Below, piece after piece: positions 1 through 10,287 of a stretch of 64,000 nucleotides of DNA. The notes below the pieces were generated by a model that had not been told where the DNA came from, did no database searches, and worked only from the letters and a program-made list of their open reading frames with translations. The translations under genes and the position numbers were made by a program. Source of the DNA: Helicobacter cetorum (GTDB taxonomy: Bacteria > Campylobacterota > Campylobacteria > Campylobacterales > DZAY01); NCBI GenBank assembly GCA_022729735.1, contig DZAY01000002.1, positions 83,340 to 147,339 on the forward strand, given 5' to 3'. How positions within the stretch are numbered: position 1 is the first letter of the stretch; each line of letters begins with the position of its first letter.

Positions 1-414
1 ATGGGTTCAGATGGTGAGATGGATAATGAAGAGGTTGGACATCTTTTATCAATTCTTGGTGGTTCAAAAGAGGGCGATACAATAGGAGTTGGTGCAAATA
101 ATAAGGCTCTGCTTGATAGTGCTTTGAAATATGTTAGAAAAAACTCAATTGATACATTTTTAAATGAGGCTACACCAATTTTAAGTGATGCTCAAAAAGT
201 TTGTATTTTAATGAATTTAGTAGCTTCATCTCTATCTGATGGAGAAGCAGAGCGAGAAGAGCAAGAACTTTTTGCAAAATTTATAAAAGCATTTGGAATT
301 GAAGAGAGTAGATTTAAACCTTTCTTTGAAGCTACAATGTTGCTTTATGATAGAAGTATATTTTTAAATCCAAGTAATCCAAAGAATTCACCAGATTATA
401 AAGTTAAACTATAA
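1..414 (+). CDS. TerB-like protein, 5' end truncated by window edge
   Basis: Near-identical to residues 30 onward of the downstream ORF 425..928; TerB-like acidic helical sequence. Confidence 0.6.
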   Translation: MGSDGEMDNEEVGHLLSILGGSKEGDTIGVGANNKALLDSALKYVRKNSIDTFLNEATPILSDAQKVCILMNLVASSLSDGEAEREEQELFAKFIKAFGIEESRFKPFFEATMLLYDRSIFLNPSNPKNSPDYKVKL

Positions 415-424
415 GGAGTAATTT

Positions 425-928
425 ATGGGTCTATTTGATATGTTTAAAAGTGATAGTGGAGATAAAATGACTCCACATTTGGCATTTGCTACATCACTAA
501 TTTATATGATGGGGTCAGATGGCGAGATGGATAATGAAGAGGTAGGACAACTCCTATCTGTCATTGGTGGTGCGAGTGATGGCAATACGATTGGGGTTGG
601 TGCAAATAATAAGGCTCTACTTGATAGTGCTTTAAAATATGTTAGAAAAAATTCTATCGATACATTTTTAGCAGAAGCATCTCCGATATTAAGTGATGCT
701 CAAAAGATGTGCATTATGGTTAATTTAGTGGATTCTTCACTATCAGATGGGCAACCAGAGAGAGAAGAACAAGAGCTTTTTGCTAAATTTATGAAAGCAT
801 TTGGAATTGAAGAGAATAGATTTAAACCTTTCTTTGAAGTTATAATGTTAAAACACGATAGAAGTGTATTTTTAAATCAAGATAGTCCGAAAAACTCTCC
901 AAACTATAAAGTTCAACTTTCTGTTTAA
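425..928 (+). CDS. TerB-like (tellurite resistance TerB family-like) protein
   Basis: ORF with AAGGAG-like RBS upstream; tandem paralog of 1..414. Confidence 0.65.
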   Translation: MGLFDMFKSDSGDKMTPHLAFATSLIYMMGSDGEMDNEEVGQLLSVIGGASDGNTIGVGANNKALLDSALKYVRKNSIDTFLAEASPILSDAQKMCIMVNLVDSSLSDGQPEREEQELFAKFMKAFGIEENRFKPFFEVIMLKHDRSVFLNQDSPKNSPNYKVQLSV

Positions 929-933
929 ATTAG

Positions 934-960
934 ATAGGAGATGTTGTCATCTCCTATTTT
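934..960. terminator. Intrinsic bidirectional terminator between convergent genes
   Basis: 9-bp perfect stem ATAGGAGAT-gttgtc-ATCTCCTAT followed by T-run. Confidence 0.75.
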
Positions 961-1859
961 TAAGATAGATATTTATTTAATAAAAATGTTAGGTTTGATT
1001 CTAAGTGTGGATTGAATGTAGATAAATCTTCTCTCAAAGACCTTATTAAATTATTTTTTTTAGCTTCTGCCCTTTCTAAACCAAGTAAATTTACAAATGA
1101 GTTTTTATGTGTATCAGCTTTTATATTTTTTCCAGCCACTTTTTCGCTTGAAGTTGTATCAATAATGTCATCATTTACTTGAAATAGTAATCCCAATTTT
1201 AGCCCAAAATCAAATATTTTTTGTTGGAATGATTTATCTAAATCTGTAATAATTGCTCCCATTTTTAAAGATGTAGCTATAAGTTTTCCTGTTTTATTCT
1301 TATGTAAAAACTCCAAATCAGTAATACTTAGCTTTTGTTTTTCAAAAAAGCAATCAATAGCTTGTCCTAAAACCATACCTTCCATTCCACCATTAATAGA
1401 TAACTCTTTAATAAGCTCTATTTTAGTATCAGAACTAAGTGGAGCATTTGCAATCAAATTAAACGAATGTGTATTTAGTGCATCCCCAACCAAAATAGCC
1501 GTCGTTTCATCAAACTTTTTATGCAATGTTTCAGAACCTCTTCTAAGAGTTGCATTATCCATAGCTGGTAAATCATCGTGAATTAATGAGTATGTATGTA
1601 AATACTCCAATGCCAAAGCTATTGGCATACTATTATGAATTAAAAGCTTATTAAAAGCATCAATTACAGATAGTAATAGTTTTGGTCTAAATCTTTTCCC
1701 ACCAGCTAACAGTGTATGAGCTATTGCATCATTGTAGTGTGGATGGATACTTTCATTTTTTGGAAGAGTATCTTTTAGATACCCTTCAAACTCCATAAAT
1801 GTAAGTAAAAGTCCATTTTTATTCTTGTAAGAGTTTGTAGTTTCCATTTTTATCCCCAT
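960..1859 (-). CDS. ispA: Polyprenyl (geranyl/farnesyl) diphosphate synthase
   Basis: DDLPAMDN and DDIID motifs of class I prenyltransferases. Confidence 0.9.
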   Translation of the reverse strand: MGIKMETTNSYKNKNGLLLTFMEFEGYLKDTLPKNESIHPHYNDAIAHTLLAGGKRFRPKLLLSVIDAFNKLLIHNSMPIALALEYLHTYSLIHDDLPAMDNATLRRGSETLHKKFDETTAILVGDALNTHSFNLIANAPLSSDTKIELIKELSINGGMEGMVLGQAIDCFFEKQKLSITDLEFLHKNKTGKLIATSLKMGAIITDLDKSFQQKIFDFGLKLGLLFQVNDDIIDTTSSEKVAGKNIKADTHKNSFVNLLGLERAEAKKNNLIRSLREDLSTFNPHLESNLTFLLNKYLS

Positions 1860-2865
1860 TAAAATTCATATTTATAAAAAATTGAAAATCATTCCTATCA
1901 ATCAAAATTTTCATAGCTTCATTACTATCAATTTTATTAGCAAGTTTCTCAATATCTTTTGGAGTGTGAATTTTTACATCATTAATAGCAAGTATTTTAT
2001 CACCTTTTCTAAGTCCTGCTTTATAAAATTTGCTATTGCTATCTATGTTTGATAATTTATTACTATTTCCAGCAAAATAAAGTCCAAATCGCTCCATAAA
2101 TGTATCACTTACATAACCTCCACCATGTCTCTTAGCAATTTTAGTTTTAAATTTAACACTTTTTCCATTTCTTAAAACTTCAATTTCAATCTCTTCACCA
2201 ATTTTCCCAAATAAAACTCTATTGCTAAAATCACTTTTAGAATTAATAGCATTACCAGCAATTTTTACTATTTTATCACCTTTTTTAAATCCAACATTTT
2301 TAAAAAATGGGTCAATTCGTTCAACAATTAAAGAGCTATTAACTCTTATTCCAATATCTCCATAAATTGGTTTATCTTTTGAATTTAAAAAATGTAATAT
2401 ATATTTACTCTCAATAAAATTTCCACTACCAACACCAAGTCCATAAGAGTGATAGCAAATTGCTGCTATTATTGAGTTTTTTGATGTATTTGTATCCAAT
2501 TTTGCATACTCTCGTAAATCTGATTGTCGTTTCGTGAAATTACCAGATGTGTGCATTTTTTTAGTAATAGATGCCATTGGATAATCCAAACTAAATTGGT
2601 CGCTGTCTCTATATTCAAGTGGAGTTGATTCTGCATTAAACTTCACCAAATAAAGACCTGTAAAAGGGTCAGATTTTATAACTGGAAAAGGTGGATTGGT
2701 ATCAGAAAACAGTAAAAATTTATTTGTTTCAATTGCGATAAGCGAATATTTTCCAGATTCTACAATACTTTTGGATAACAGTTTTTGGCACTCTGAAAAA
2801 TCAAATTTTTCAACAGCGAACATGAAACTAAACATACTAAAAATCAGAAAAATAACCCTTATCAT
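1819..2865 (-). CDS. Secreted protein with two PDZ domains
   Basis: N-terminal signal peptide; GFKKGDKIVKIAGNAI and AGLRKGDKILAINDVKI PDZ motifs. Confidence 0.7.
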   Translation of the reverse strand: MIRVIFLIFSMFSFMFAVEKFDFSECQKLLSKSIVESGKYSLIAIETNKFLLFSDTNPPFPVIKSDPFTGLYLVKFNAESTPLEYRDSDQFSLDYPMASITKKMHTSGNFTKRQSDLREYAKLDTNTSKNSIIAAICYHSYGLGVGSGNFIESKYILHFLNSKDKPIYGDIGIRVNSSLIVERIDPFFKNVGFKKGDKIVKIAGNAINSKSDFSNRVLFGKIGEEIEIEVLRNGKSVKFKTKIAKRHGGGYVSDTFMERFGLYFAGNSNKLSNIDSNSKFYKAGLRKGDKILAINDVKIHTPKDIEKLANKIDSNEAMKILIDRNDFQFFINMNFNGDKNGNYKLLQE

Positions 2866-2874
2866 TTGACTACC

Positions 2875-3183
2875 TTAGCTTTTAAAATTAGGTATATTAA
2901 AACCATTTAATAGTTGAAATGCACTCTGTTTTTTATTATTTTCAACTATTTTTATTGCATCATTAACTGCACTTATCAATAAAATTTGCAAAGAATCTTT
3001 ATCACTCAAAAGTGAATCATCAATAGCTATGTCAATTACTTCTCCATTTCCATTTATACTTACATTGACCATTCCACCACCACTTTTAACACTAAACACT
3101 AAATCTTCATTTTTTTGTTCTAAATCTTTTGCTTTTTTTTGAATATCACCCAAAAGCTCTTGTAGGTTTAAATTATCAAACAT
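2875..3183 (-). CDS. YbaB/EbfC family nucleoid-associated protein
   Basis: MxxNLxxLLxxxQKKAKxLEQ N-terminus, [15 protein letters not shown]. Confidence 0.85.
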   Translation of the reverse strand: MFDNLNLQELLGDIQKKAKDLEQKNEDLVFSVKSGGGMVNVSINGNGEVIDIAIDDSLLSDKDSLQILLISAVNDAIKIVENNKKQSAFQLLNGFNIPNFKS

Positions 3184-3184
3184 A

Positions 3185-3538
3185 TTAAATCTCTCTTAAA
3201 ATTTCTGAAATAGAGTTATCTTCATTTACTAAAACCACGAGAGGTTTGTAATTTTCCAACTCTTTTTCATCATAAGTAGCATAAGCAACAACTATTATCT
3301 TATCACCTTTATGAACTTTTCTTGCGGCCGCACCATTTAAACATATATCTCTATCACCTCTTTTGCCCTCAATAACATATGTAGAAAATCGCTCACCATT
3401 ATTTATATTTAATATTTCAACTTTCTGCCCAACACGAAGTTTGGCAGAATCGATTAAATCTCTATCAATTGTTATTGAGCCTACATAGTTTAAATTAGCA
3501 TCAGTTACAGTTGCTCTATGAATTTTACTATATAGCAT
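3185..3538 (-). CDS. panD: Aspartate 1-decarboxylase
   Basis: [25 protein letters not shown] self-processing GS site; start adjusted to the second Met. Confidence 0.92.
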   Translation of the reverse strand: MLYSKIHRATVTDANLNYVGSITIDRDLIDSAKLRVGQKVEILNINNGERFSTYVIEGKRGDRDICLNGAAARKVHKGDKIIVVAYATYDEKELENYKPLVVLVNEDNSISEILREI

Positions 3539-3552
3539 CTCTATTTGCATTC

Positions 3553-3930
3553 TTATAATCTCCCACTTGCTTTCATCATATCCATTGGCTTAATTGGTTC
3601 ATCCCAAACCTCTACAGGAATTAAATACTCTTTTACAGGCTCACCATTTACAATATGACTCTCTACGATTTTATCAATCTTTTCTCTATTTAAACCAATA
3701 TACATATGATGTCCTGGTTCAACTAACATAACTGGTCCCATATTACATCTATTTAAACAACCTGTTCGAACAGGTTGAGCTGTTCCTATGATTCCATACT
3801 CCATCAACTTTTGTGCCAAATAGTTAAATAAATCCCTGTTACTATCATTTACACAACTCGGTTTTGGAAAACCTGGAGGTGAAGACATTTCACACTTTAA
3901 TAAATAAAAAGCTGGTTGTGGCATACCCAT
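3553..3930 (-). CDS. (2Fe-2S) ferredoxin domain-containing protein
   Basis: Cysteine pattern with [16 protein letters not shown], thioredoxin-like ferredoxin. Confidence 0.75.
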   Translation of the reverse strand: MGMPQPAFYLLKCEMSSPPGFPKPSCVNDSNRDLFNYLAQKLMEYGIIGTAQPVRTGCLNRCNMGPVMLVEPGHHMYIGLNREKIDKIVESHIVNGEPVKEYLIPVEVWDEPIKPMDMMKASGRL

Positions 3931-4005
3931 ATTATTCTCCTTAATAAGACTAAATTTATCCTAATTTTAACAAAATAAAACTATTTTTACCATAATTTAC
4001 TATTT

Positions 4006-5289
4006 TTATTCAGACTTTAAAAAATTTTTTACTACATCTGTGTCACTAAATGGAACTTTTGTATCAGCAAAAATTTGATACTCTTCATCGCCTTTTCCAA
4101 GAATTAATAATACTTCACTGTTTTTAAGAGATTTTATGGCTTCTTCTATTGCCAATTTTCTATCTATTACTATTTTTGCTTTTGAAATATCACTAATTCC
4201 TTGGACTATTTCATCTGCTATATTTATTGCATTTTCACTTCTTGGATTATCAGAAGTTACAAAAATTCTCTTTGCATATCTACTTGCAACTGCTCCCATT
4301 TTTGCTCTTTTTTCTTTATCTCTATCTCCACCAGCTCCAAAAACTACAACAATTTCTTGAGTTTTAAAAGCTTCAAAAATTTTGATAAATCCATCTTCTG
4401 TATGAGCAAAATCAACAATAATTAGTGGATTTTTATTTACTACTTCAACTCTTCCACTAACTCCCAAAAAATTTTCTAAAGCAACTGCTATCTCTTCTAA
4501 ACTACATTCTGTTAATAACTTAACACTTCCTATAACTGCCATCAAATTATAAAGATTAAAAAGTCCAACTAATTCAGAGTGAAAAACGGCACTCTCATTT
4601 GCATAATTTACAACAGCACTAATTCCATCATTAAGTGAATAAGCTACAACTTTAAATGTTGCAGGAGATTCAACTCCATAAGAGTTCGCATTTTTATAGT
4701 TAAATACTATATTTTTATCATCTCTGTTTATAAGTTTCAGAGTTTCATCAGCAAAAAAACTATTTTTAATTTTAATATATTCATTTAAACTTTTATGAAA
4801 ATCTAAATGGTCACTTGTTATATTTGTATGAACTTTAAGTGTAAAATTTAAACCTTCAACTCTTTTTTGAGCAATTGCATGAGAGCTAATTTCCATAATA
4901 AAAAATTCACAACCACTATTTTTTGCTAACTCAATATTTACATAATTTTCTAAAAGTGTTGGTGTTGTTAAACCTTTTTCTCTAATTTTTTCATCATTAA
5001 TAAAAAAACCTCTTGTCCCACTAAGTGCAACTTTATAGCCTAAATCAAGCAGTGTAGAATATATTCCAGCGGATGTAGTAGTTTTACCATTTGTGCCACA
5101 CACTCCAACTATTTTAATACTATTAAAATCAAAATATGAGTTTAAATCAGATGGATAAATGACAGTAGCACCATTCGATAATGCACTATCTATATATTTA
5201 GAGTTTAGAGAAGTTACTATAAATAAATCTCCACTTTGAATTTCATTAGAGTTATCACAAATTGTATAATTACTGATTTCTATCTTCAA
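4006..5289 (-). CDS. murE: UDP-N-acetylmuramoyl-L-alanyl-D-glutamate--2,6-diaminopimelate ligase (probable TTG start)
   Basis: GVCGTNGKTTTSAGIYSTLLDLG, DFAHTEDGF, TSDNPRSE motifs; TTG at 5289 gives MKIEISNYTICDNS as a conventional N-terminus. Confidence 0.88.
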   Translation of the reverse strand: MKIEISNYTICDNSNEIQSGDLFIVTSLNSKYIDSALSNGATVIYPSDLNSYFDFNSIKIVGVCGTNGKTTTSAGIYSTLLDLGYKVALSGTRGFFINDEKIREKGLTTPTLLENYVNIELAKNSGCEFFIMEISSHAIAQKRVEGLNFTLKVHTNITSDHLDFHKSLNEYIKIKNSFFADETLKLINRDDKNIVFNYKNANSYGVESPATFKVVAYSLNDGISAVVNYANESAVFHSELVGLFNLYNLMAVIGSVKLLTECSLEEIAVALENFLGVSGRVEVVNKNPLIIVDFAHTEDGFIKIFEAFKTQEIVVVFGAGGDRDKEKRAKMGAVASRYAKRIFVTSDNPRSENAINIADEIVQGISDISKAKIVIDRKLAIEEAIKSLKNSEVLLILGKGDEEYQIFADTKVPFSDTDVVKNFLKSE

Positions 5290-5881
5290 CTTTTTTTCTT
5301 TCACTAATTTTATCAAAAAGTGCTCTAACATCTTTATCAGCAGAAAGAACAATATTTGCATTTTCCAAATAAGAGAGAGCCATCTCTTGAAAACCATTTT
5401 CAATTAAAGAGTTTAAAAAATCCAAAAAATCTTCTTTACCCAAAATTATTACTTTTGTACTAAACATAATATCTTCAAATGCTCTCTTAAAGCTACCTCT
5501 TCTATTTACCAACTCTTTGAAATCACTATATTCAATTCCATCACCATATTGAGCTTTTAATTTAAGTGATTCACTAAAAATAGACCCAAGCTCGTCTAAA
5601 CTACCATCAAATGTTTTTATCATATTTTCTAATATTTCATCTGATTCTAAACTATCTTTTTTAATAATCAAATAGTAGTCAAATAGAGCAATTGCTTCTT
5701 CTTCATTATCAAATGCTAAATCACATAACATAGCACCTATTTTTGCTTCTTTATTATTAAATTCTAACTCTAGTACGAGTGAATAGTAGTAAATTGCTTC
5801 TTTATACAAACGATTAGAAAATAGCATTTCTGCATTTTCTTTGTATCGATTTATTAATCTACTTTTTTTATTTAATCTCAT
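5270..5881 (-). CDS. TPR-like hypothetical protein
   Basis: ORF in operon; helical repeats KENAEMLFSNRLYKEAIYYYSLVLELEFNNKEAK. Confidence 0.5.
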   Translation of the reverse strand: MRLNKKSRLINRYKENAEMLFSNRLYKEAIYYYSLVLELEFNNKEAKIGAMLCDLAFDNEEEAIALFDYYLIIKKDSLESDEILENMIKTFDGSLDELGSIFSESLKLKAQYGDGIEYSDFKELVNRRGSFKRAFEDIMFSTKVIILGKEDFLDFLNSLIENGFQEMALSYLENANIVLSADKDVRALFDKISERKKVEDRNQ

Positions 5882-6146
5882 TTAATCTATCTTCCATTCC
5901 AATAGGTACATTTACCACAACTATATCAGGATGAATATCTATTTTTAGTTGTCTTTCAATACCATATTTAAGTGTATTTGAACTTCCTATGCAACCCACA
6001 CAAGCCCCTTGCAATTGAACATACACAGTAGCACCATTTACATCTATAAATTTCACACTTCCACCATCTAATGCCAACGATGGACGAATTTTATTAAGTA
6101 CATTTTCAATAACTGGTTTTAAATCTTCATTACTAAATGGAAACAT
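5868..6146 (-). CDS. NifU-like Fe-S scaffold domain protein
   Basis: IRPSLALDGGSVKFIDV...GACVGCIGSSNTLKYGIE, CxxC NifU C-terminal domain. Confidence 0.9.
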   Translation of the reverse strand: MFPFSNEDLKPVIENVLNKIRPSLALDGGSVKFIDVNGATVYVQLQGACVGCIGSSNTLKYGIERQLKIDIHPDIVVVNVPIGMEDRLNEIK

Positions 6147-6240
6147 CTATCACCTTTTTAAAGAGTCAAAAATGATTAAAACATTGTAGATTATATCATA
6201 ATTTAGAAAATATTGTAAATTTTTGTAGAAAAAAGAAGAA

Positions 6241-6257
6241 GGTGTATTAATTACACC
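6241..6257 (-). terminator. Terminator-like hairpin overlapping the rplQ stop codon
   Basis: GGTGTA-ttaat-TACACC stem; U/pyrimidine-rich downstream on minus strand. Confidence 0.55.
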
Positions 6258-6604
6258 ATCTCTATATAAGCCATAGGAGCAGCATCGCCTCTTCTAAGTC
6301 GAGTTTTGATAATTCTTGTATATCCACCATTTCTATCACTATATTTTGGAGCAACTTCATTTATAAGTTTTTTAACTGCTTCTTTATCTTGTAGCTCTGC
6401 AAACACTGCTCTATGAGCATTAAAATCTTGAACCTTTGCTTTTGTAATCAACTTCTCAATATAACTTCTAAGCTCTTTTGTTTTTGGTAATGTAGTTTCT
6501 ATTTTACCAGCATTAATAATAGCTATTGCTAAATTTTTCAAAAGGGCTTTTCTATGAGATGATGTTCTACCAAGCTTTCTATAGCCATGTTTATGTCTCA
6601 TCAT
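6251..6604 (-). CDS. rplQ: 50S ribosomal protein L17
   Basis: [25 protein letters not shown]. Confidence 0.98.
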   Translation of the reverse strand: MMRHKHGYRKLGRTSSHRKALLKNLAIAIINAGKIETTLPKTKELRSYIEKLITKAKVQDFNAHRAVFAELQDKEAVKKLINEVAPKYSDRNGGYTRIIKTRLRRGDAAPMAYIEMV

Positions 6605-6605
6605 T

Positions 6606-7604
6606 CTATCCTTTAAGTAAGTCTAATTTTTTTCTTAATTGAGATGCTAAACTCTCAGTTAAATTTTCATGAGCTGGATAACCAATCTCTTCTAATTTTT
6701 CTTTAATTTCTTCTAAAGATTTTTTGCCTAAATTTTTAATTCCAGCTAACTCATCTTCATTCATTAATACAAGCTCACCAACATAAAAAATTGATGCTCT
6801 ATCAAGACAATTAAAACTTCTTGCACTTAAATTGAGTGTATCAATTTTTTGTAAAAGTTTTTTCATCTCTGGATTTTCTTCGTCTCTCTTTGTTCCACCA
6901 TTTATAGAAATATTAAATTCAGCATCAAATACAGACAGTTGTTTATACATTACAGAAAGAGCTTTTTTAAAGGCATCAATCGCATCAACCTGGCCATCTG
7001 TTAAGATATCAAATACAACTCTTTCAAAATTTGGATTATCTTCGACTAACATCTGTTCTATTTCATACACCACTTTTTTTACGGGTGTAAAATATGCATC
7101 CATCGGAATAAAGCCATCATCTATAATATCTCTAATATCTTCACTTGGCACATATCCCATACCTTTTTTTATGATAATAGTAAAGTTTAGATGGGCATCT
7201 TCATTTAAGACTGCTAAATGTATATCAGAGTTAATTACATCAACTTGATTATTACTTAAATCTATGCCTTTTAACTCTTTAGAACCATTAAAAGAGTAAT
7301 CAAGGATTGCTGTATCTGCACCATCTTTAATCTTAAAAATAGCTCTTTTTAAGTTAATAATAAAAGTAGAAACATCTTCTAACATTCCTCGAACACTATC
7401 AAATTCATGATTTACACCATCTATTTTTATAGCAATAGGTGCAAATCCAACAGAGCTACTCAAAAGTAGTCTCTTAAGAGGATGAGCTAAAGTAATTCCA
7501 TATCCACTCTCAAAAGGATAAGCAGATATTTTAACTCTATTTGTTCCTACCGACTCTATTTCTACATTGGTAGGTGTAAATGGTGATGTAGTTATTTTTT
7601 TCAT
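6606..7604 (-). CDS. rpoA: DNA-directed RNA polymerase subunit alpha
   Basis: Alpha-NTD and CTD motifs ([31 protein letters not shown]...). Confidence 0.98.
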   Translation of the reverse strand: MKKITTSPFTPTNVEIESVGTNRVKISAYPFESGYGITLAHPLKRLLLSSSVGFAPIAIKIDGVNHEFDSVRGMLEDVSTFIINLKRAIFKIKDGADTAILDYSFNGSKELKGIDLSNNQVDVINSDIHLAVLNEDAHLNFTIIIKKGMGYVPSEDIRDIIDDGFIPMDAYFTPVKKVVYEIEQMLVEDNPNFERVVFDILTDGQVDAIDAFKKALSVMYKQLSVFDAEFNISINGGTKRDEENPEMKKLLQKIDTLNLSARSFNCLDRASIFYVGELVLMNEDELAGIKNLGKKSLEEIKEKLEEIGYPAHENLTESLASQLRKKLDLLKG

Positions 7605-7630
7605 TTATATCTCACCTCTAATTTCATTTA

Positions 7631-8257
7631 TTATTTAGAATATAGCTCAACAATTAATCTTTCTTCGATTGGAACTATAATTTCACTTCTTTCTGGGACT
7701 CTTGTAAAGATACCAAATTTTTTATCTAAATCAACATCAACCCAAACAACTATACCCGTTTGTTTTGTAAGTTCTAAAGCTCTAACTATTTGAGGATTAT
7801 TTTTAGAAGACTCTTTAATCTCTATTTTTTGTCCAGCTTTTACTCTATATGAAGGAATATCAACCTTCTTTCCATCAACTAAAATATGTCCGTGAGTTAC
7901 TAATTGTCTTGCAAATCTTCTTGTAGTAGCAAATCCCATTCTATAAACTACATTATCTAATCTTCTTTCCAATAAGAAAATAAGATTTTCTCCTGTATTG
8001 CCAACCATTCTTGCCGCTTCTGCAAAAATATTACCAAACTGTTTTTCAGCAATACCATACATAAATCTTGCTTTTTGCTTTTCTCTTAACTGCAAGCCAT
8101 ATTCGCTGATTTTACCTTTTCTCTGTCCATGCTGTCCTGGTGCATATGGTCTTTTATCAAGAGCACTTTTACCAGCAAGTCTTCTCTCACCCTTTAAATT
8201 TAGACTAACACCAAGTCTTCTCTCTATTTTTTCAACAGGTCCTGTATATCTTGCCAT
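7631..8257 (-). CDS. rpsD: 30S ribosomal protein S4
   Basis: [33 protein letters not shown]. Confidence 0.98.
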   Translation of the reverse strand: MARYTGPVEKIERRLGVSLNLKGERRLAGKSALDKRPYAPGQHGQRKGKISEYGLQLREKQKARFMYGIAEKQFGNIFAEAARMVGNTGENLIFLLERRLDNVVYRMGFATTRRFARQLVTHGHILVDGKKVDIPSYRVKAGQKIEIKESSKNNPQIVRALELTKQTGIVVWVDVDLDKKFGIFTRVPERSEIIVPIEERLIVELYSK

Positions 8258-8266
8258 AACTTATCC

Positions 8267-8659
8267 TTATACTCTTCTTCTTTTTGGAGGTCTGCAACCA
8301 TTATGTGGTAACGGAGTTATATCTTTAAACCATAACACTTTAATACCATCAATTGTTCCTACACTTTTAACGGCAGTCTCTCTACCACTACCAGGTCCTT
8401 GGATTTTAATTCCTACCTCTTTAATTCCATGCTCTTTAGCTTTTGCCATTGCACTTTCTACTGCTTGTTGTGCTGCAAATGGTGTTGATTTCTTGCTTCC
8501 TTTAAATCCTAATCCACCAGCACTACTCCAACATAATACATTTCCCATTTCATCAGTAACTGTTACAATAGTGTTATTAAAAGTTGCAGCTATATATACC
8601 ATACCTCGAGCTATATTTTTTTTGACAACTTTTTTTCTTACATTTTTTCTTTTTGCCAT
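8267..8659 (-). CDS. rpsK: 30S ribosomal protein S11
   Basis: [41 protein letters not shown]. Confidence 0.98.
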   Translation of the reverse strand: MAKRKNVRKKVVKKNIARGMVYIAATFNNTIVTVTDEMGNVLCWSSAGGLGFKGSKKSTPFAAQQAVESAMAKAKEHGIKEVGIKIQGPGSGRETAVKSVGTIDGIKVLWFKDITPLPHNGCRPPKRRRV

Positions 8660-8670
8660 TTCACTTCCCC

Positions 8671-9039
8671 TTATTTACTTTTCGAACCGACAGTTTTTCT
8701 TTTGCCTTTTCTTGTTCTGGCATTTGTTTTAGTTCTTTGACCTCTTGCAGGGAGTCCTTTTCTATGTCTTAAGCCTCTAAAACTTCCTAAATCCATTAAA
8801 GCTTTAATATCCATAGCAACTTGTTTTCTTAAATCACCTTCTACTGTATATTTTTCTCTAATCTCTTTAGTAATTGATGCTACTTCATCTTCACTCAACT
8901 CATGTACTCTTTTATCAAAAGAGATTCCTGCACTTGTTAAAATTTGTTGAGATGTATATAAACCAATTCCATACACATATGTTAAAGCATACTCAACTCT
9001 TTTTTTACTTGGTAAATCAACACCAGCAATCCTCGCCAT
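8671..9039 (-). CDS. rpsM: 30S ribosomal protein S13
   Basis: [26 protein letters not shown]. Confidence 0.98.
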   Translation of the reverse strand: MARIAGVDLPSKKRVEYALTYVYGIGLYTSQQILTSAGISFDKRVHELSEDEVASITKEIREKYTVEGDLRKQVAMDIKALMDLGSFRGLRHRKGLPARGQRTKTNARTRKGKRKTVGSKSK

Positions 9040-9042
9040 ATC

Positions 9043-9156
9043 TTATCCTTGTCTCTGTTTATGTTTTGGATTAGAGCAAATAACTCTCACTATCCCTTTT
9101 CTTTTAATAACTTTACAATTCTCACACATCTTCTTAACAGATGGTCTAACTTTCAT
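9043..9156 (-). CDS. rpmJ: 50S ribosomal protein L36 (37 aa, absent from the supplied ORF track)
   Basis: Manual translation [37 protein letters not shown]. Confidence 0.97.
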   Translation of the reverse strand: MKVRPSVKKMCENCKVIKRKGIVRVICSNPKHKQRQG

Positions 9157-9182
9157 GGTAAACTCCTACATATAATTGGCAC

Positions 9183-9239
9183 AAAAAAATAGGTTTAATG
9201 ACTACTTAAACCAACCCTCTAAAAAATTGCCTATTTTTT
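9183..9239 (-). promoter_or_regulatory. Candidate transcription attenuator between infA and rpmJ
   Basis: Minus strand: GGTTTAA-gtagtca-TTAAACC hairpin followed by TATTTTTTT; competing AAAAAATAGG/CCTATTTTTT pairing shares the terminator arm. Confidence 0.55.
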
Positions 9240-9305
9240 ACTTTTTAAAGGATTCTTCGTGCAGTTTAAAAAAGGATGAAATTATATCAGATTTAATGTA
9301 AATAT

Positions 9306-9524
9306 TTACTTATATCTGAATGTAATTCTTCCTTTATCTAAACTATAAGGTGTAAGTTCTACCTTTACTTTATCATTTGGCATAATTTTAATATAGTGCA
9401 TTCTCATTTTACCAGCTATATGACATAACACTATATGCTTATTATCTAATTCAACTCTAAAAGTTGCATTTGGTAATGCCTCTATAACTTTTCCATCTAC
9501 CTCAATTACATCATTTTTTGCCAT
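9306..9524 (-). CDS. infA: Translation initiation factor IF-1
   Basis: [28 protein letters not shown]. Confidence 0.98.
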   Translation of the reverse strand: MAKNDVIEVDGKVIEALPNATFRVELDNKHIVLCHIAGKMRMHYIKIMPNDKVKVELTPYSLDKGRITFRYK

Positions 9525-9528
9525 ATAT

Positions 9529-10287
9529 TTACCCCTCTGAAATAATTTCTGCTTTTTTATTTACTATTGCTACTGTATGCTCCCAATGAGCCCCTCTTAA
9601 ACCATCTTCTGAAACCACTGACCATTTATCAGTTAATATTTTAGATTTTCCAATTTTTTGACAAATCATAGGTTCTATACAAAAAATCATTCCATCTTTA
9701 ATTTTTGGTCCTTGATTTGGATTTTTACCTTCTAAATAGTTTGGAATTTCTGGTTCTTCATGTGGTTTTCTACCTATTCCATGACCACAAAAACTCTCCA
9801 AAGGAACAAAACCTTTATCTCTTATAAAATTTTCAATTAAAAAACTCAACTCTTTAAATCTCATACCATCATGAATTGCACTAATAGCATACATTAAAGT
9901 ATCTTTAGAACAATTAATTAACTCTTTATCTTTAGTAGATATTTCTCCAACTCCAACCGTAATAGCACCATCTCCATACCATCCATTTAACTCTACACCT
10001 ATATCAAGACCAATAATATCACCATTTTTCAATATATAATCTGTTGGAATTCCATGAATAATTACCTCATTTACAGATGTACATACAGAAGATGGAAATC
10101 CATAAAGTCCTTTAAATGATGGTCTTCCACCAAGTGATTTAATAAAAGCTTCTCCAGCTCTATCTATTTCAATTAAAGATATGCCTTCATGAACTAAAGT
10201 TTCTAAATATTTTAAAGTTTTTGAAACTATTAAATTTGCAGAACGGAGAGCTTCTATCTCTTTTGGTTTTCTTAAAGCGATGGCCAT
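9529..10287 (-). CDS. map: Type I methionyl aminopeptidase
   Basis: [16 protein letters not shown] and metal-ligand motifs. Confidence 0.97.
   Translation of the reverse strand: MAIALRKPKEIEALRSANLIVSKTLKYLETLVHEGISLIEIDRAGEAFIKSLGGRPSFKGLYGFPSSVCTSVNEVIIHGIPTDYILKNGDIIGLDIGVELNGWYGDGAITVGVGEISTKDKELINCSKDTLMYAISAIHDGMRFKELSFLIENFIRDKGFVPLESFCGHGIGRKPHEEPEIPNYLEGKNPNQGPKIKDGMIFCIEPMICQKIGKSKILTDKWSVVSEDGLRGAHWEHTVAIVNKKAEIISEG

Noticed and set aside
7998-8732. 244-aa plus-strand ORF opposite rpsD/rpsK
   Set aside because: Antisense to highly conserved ribosomal genes; composition reflects reverse-complement coding bias
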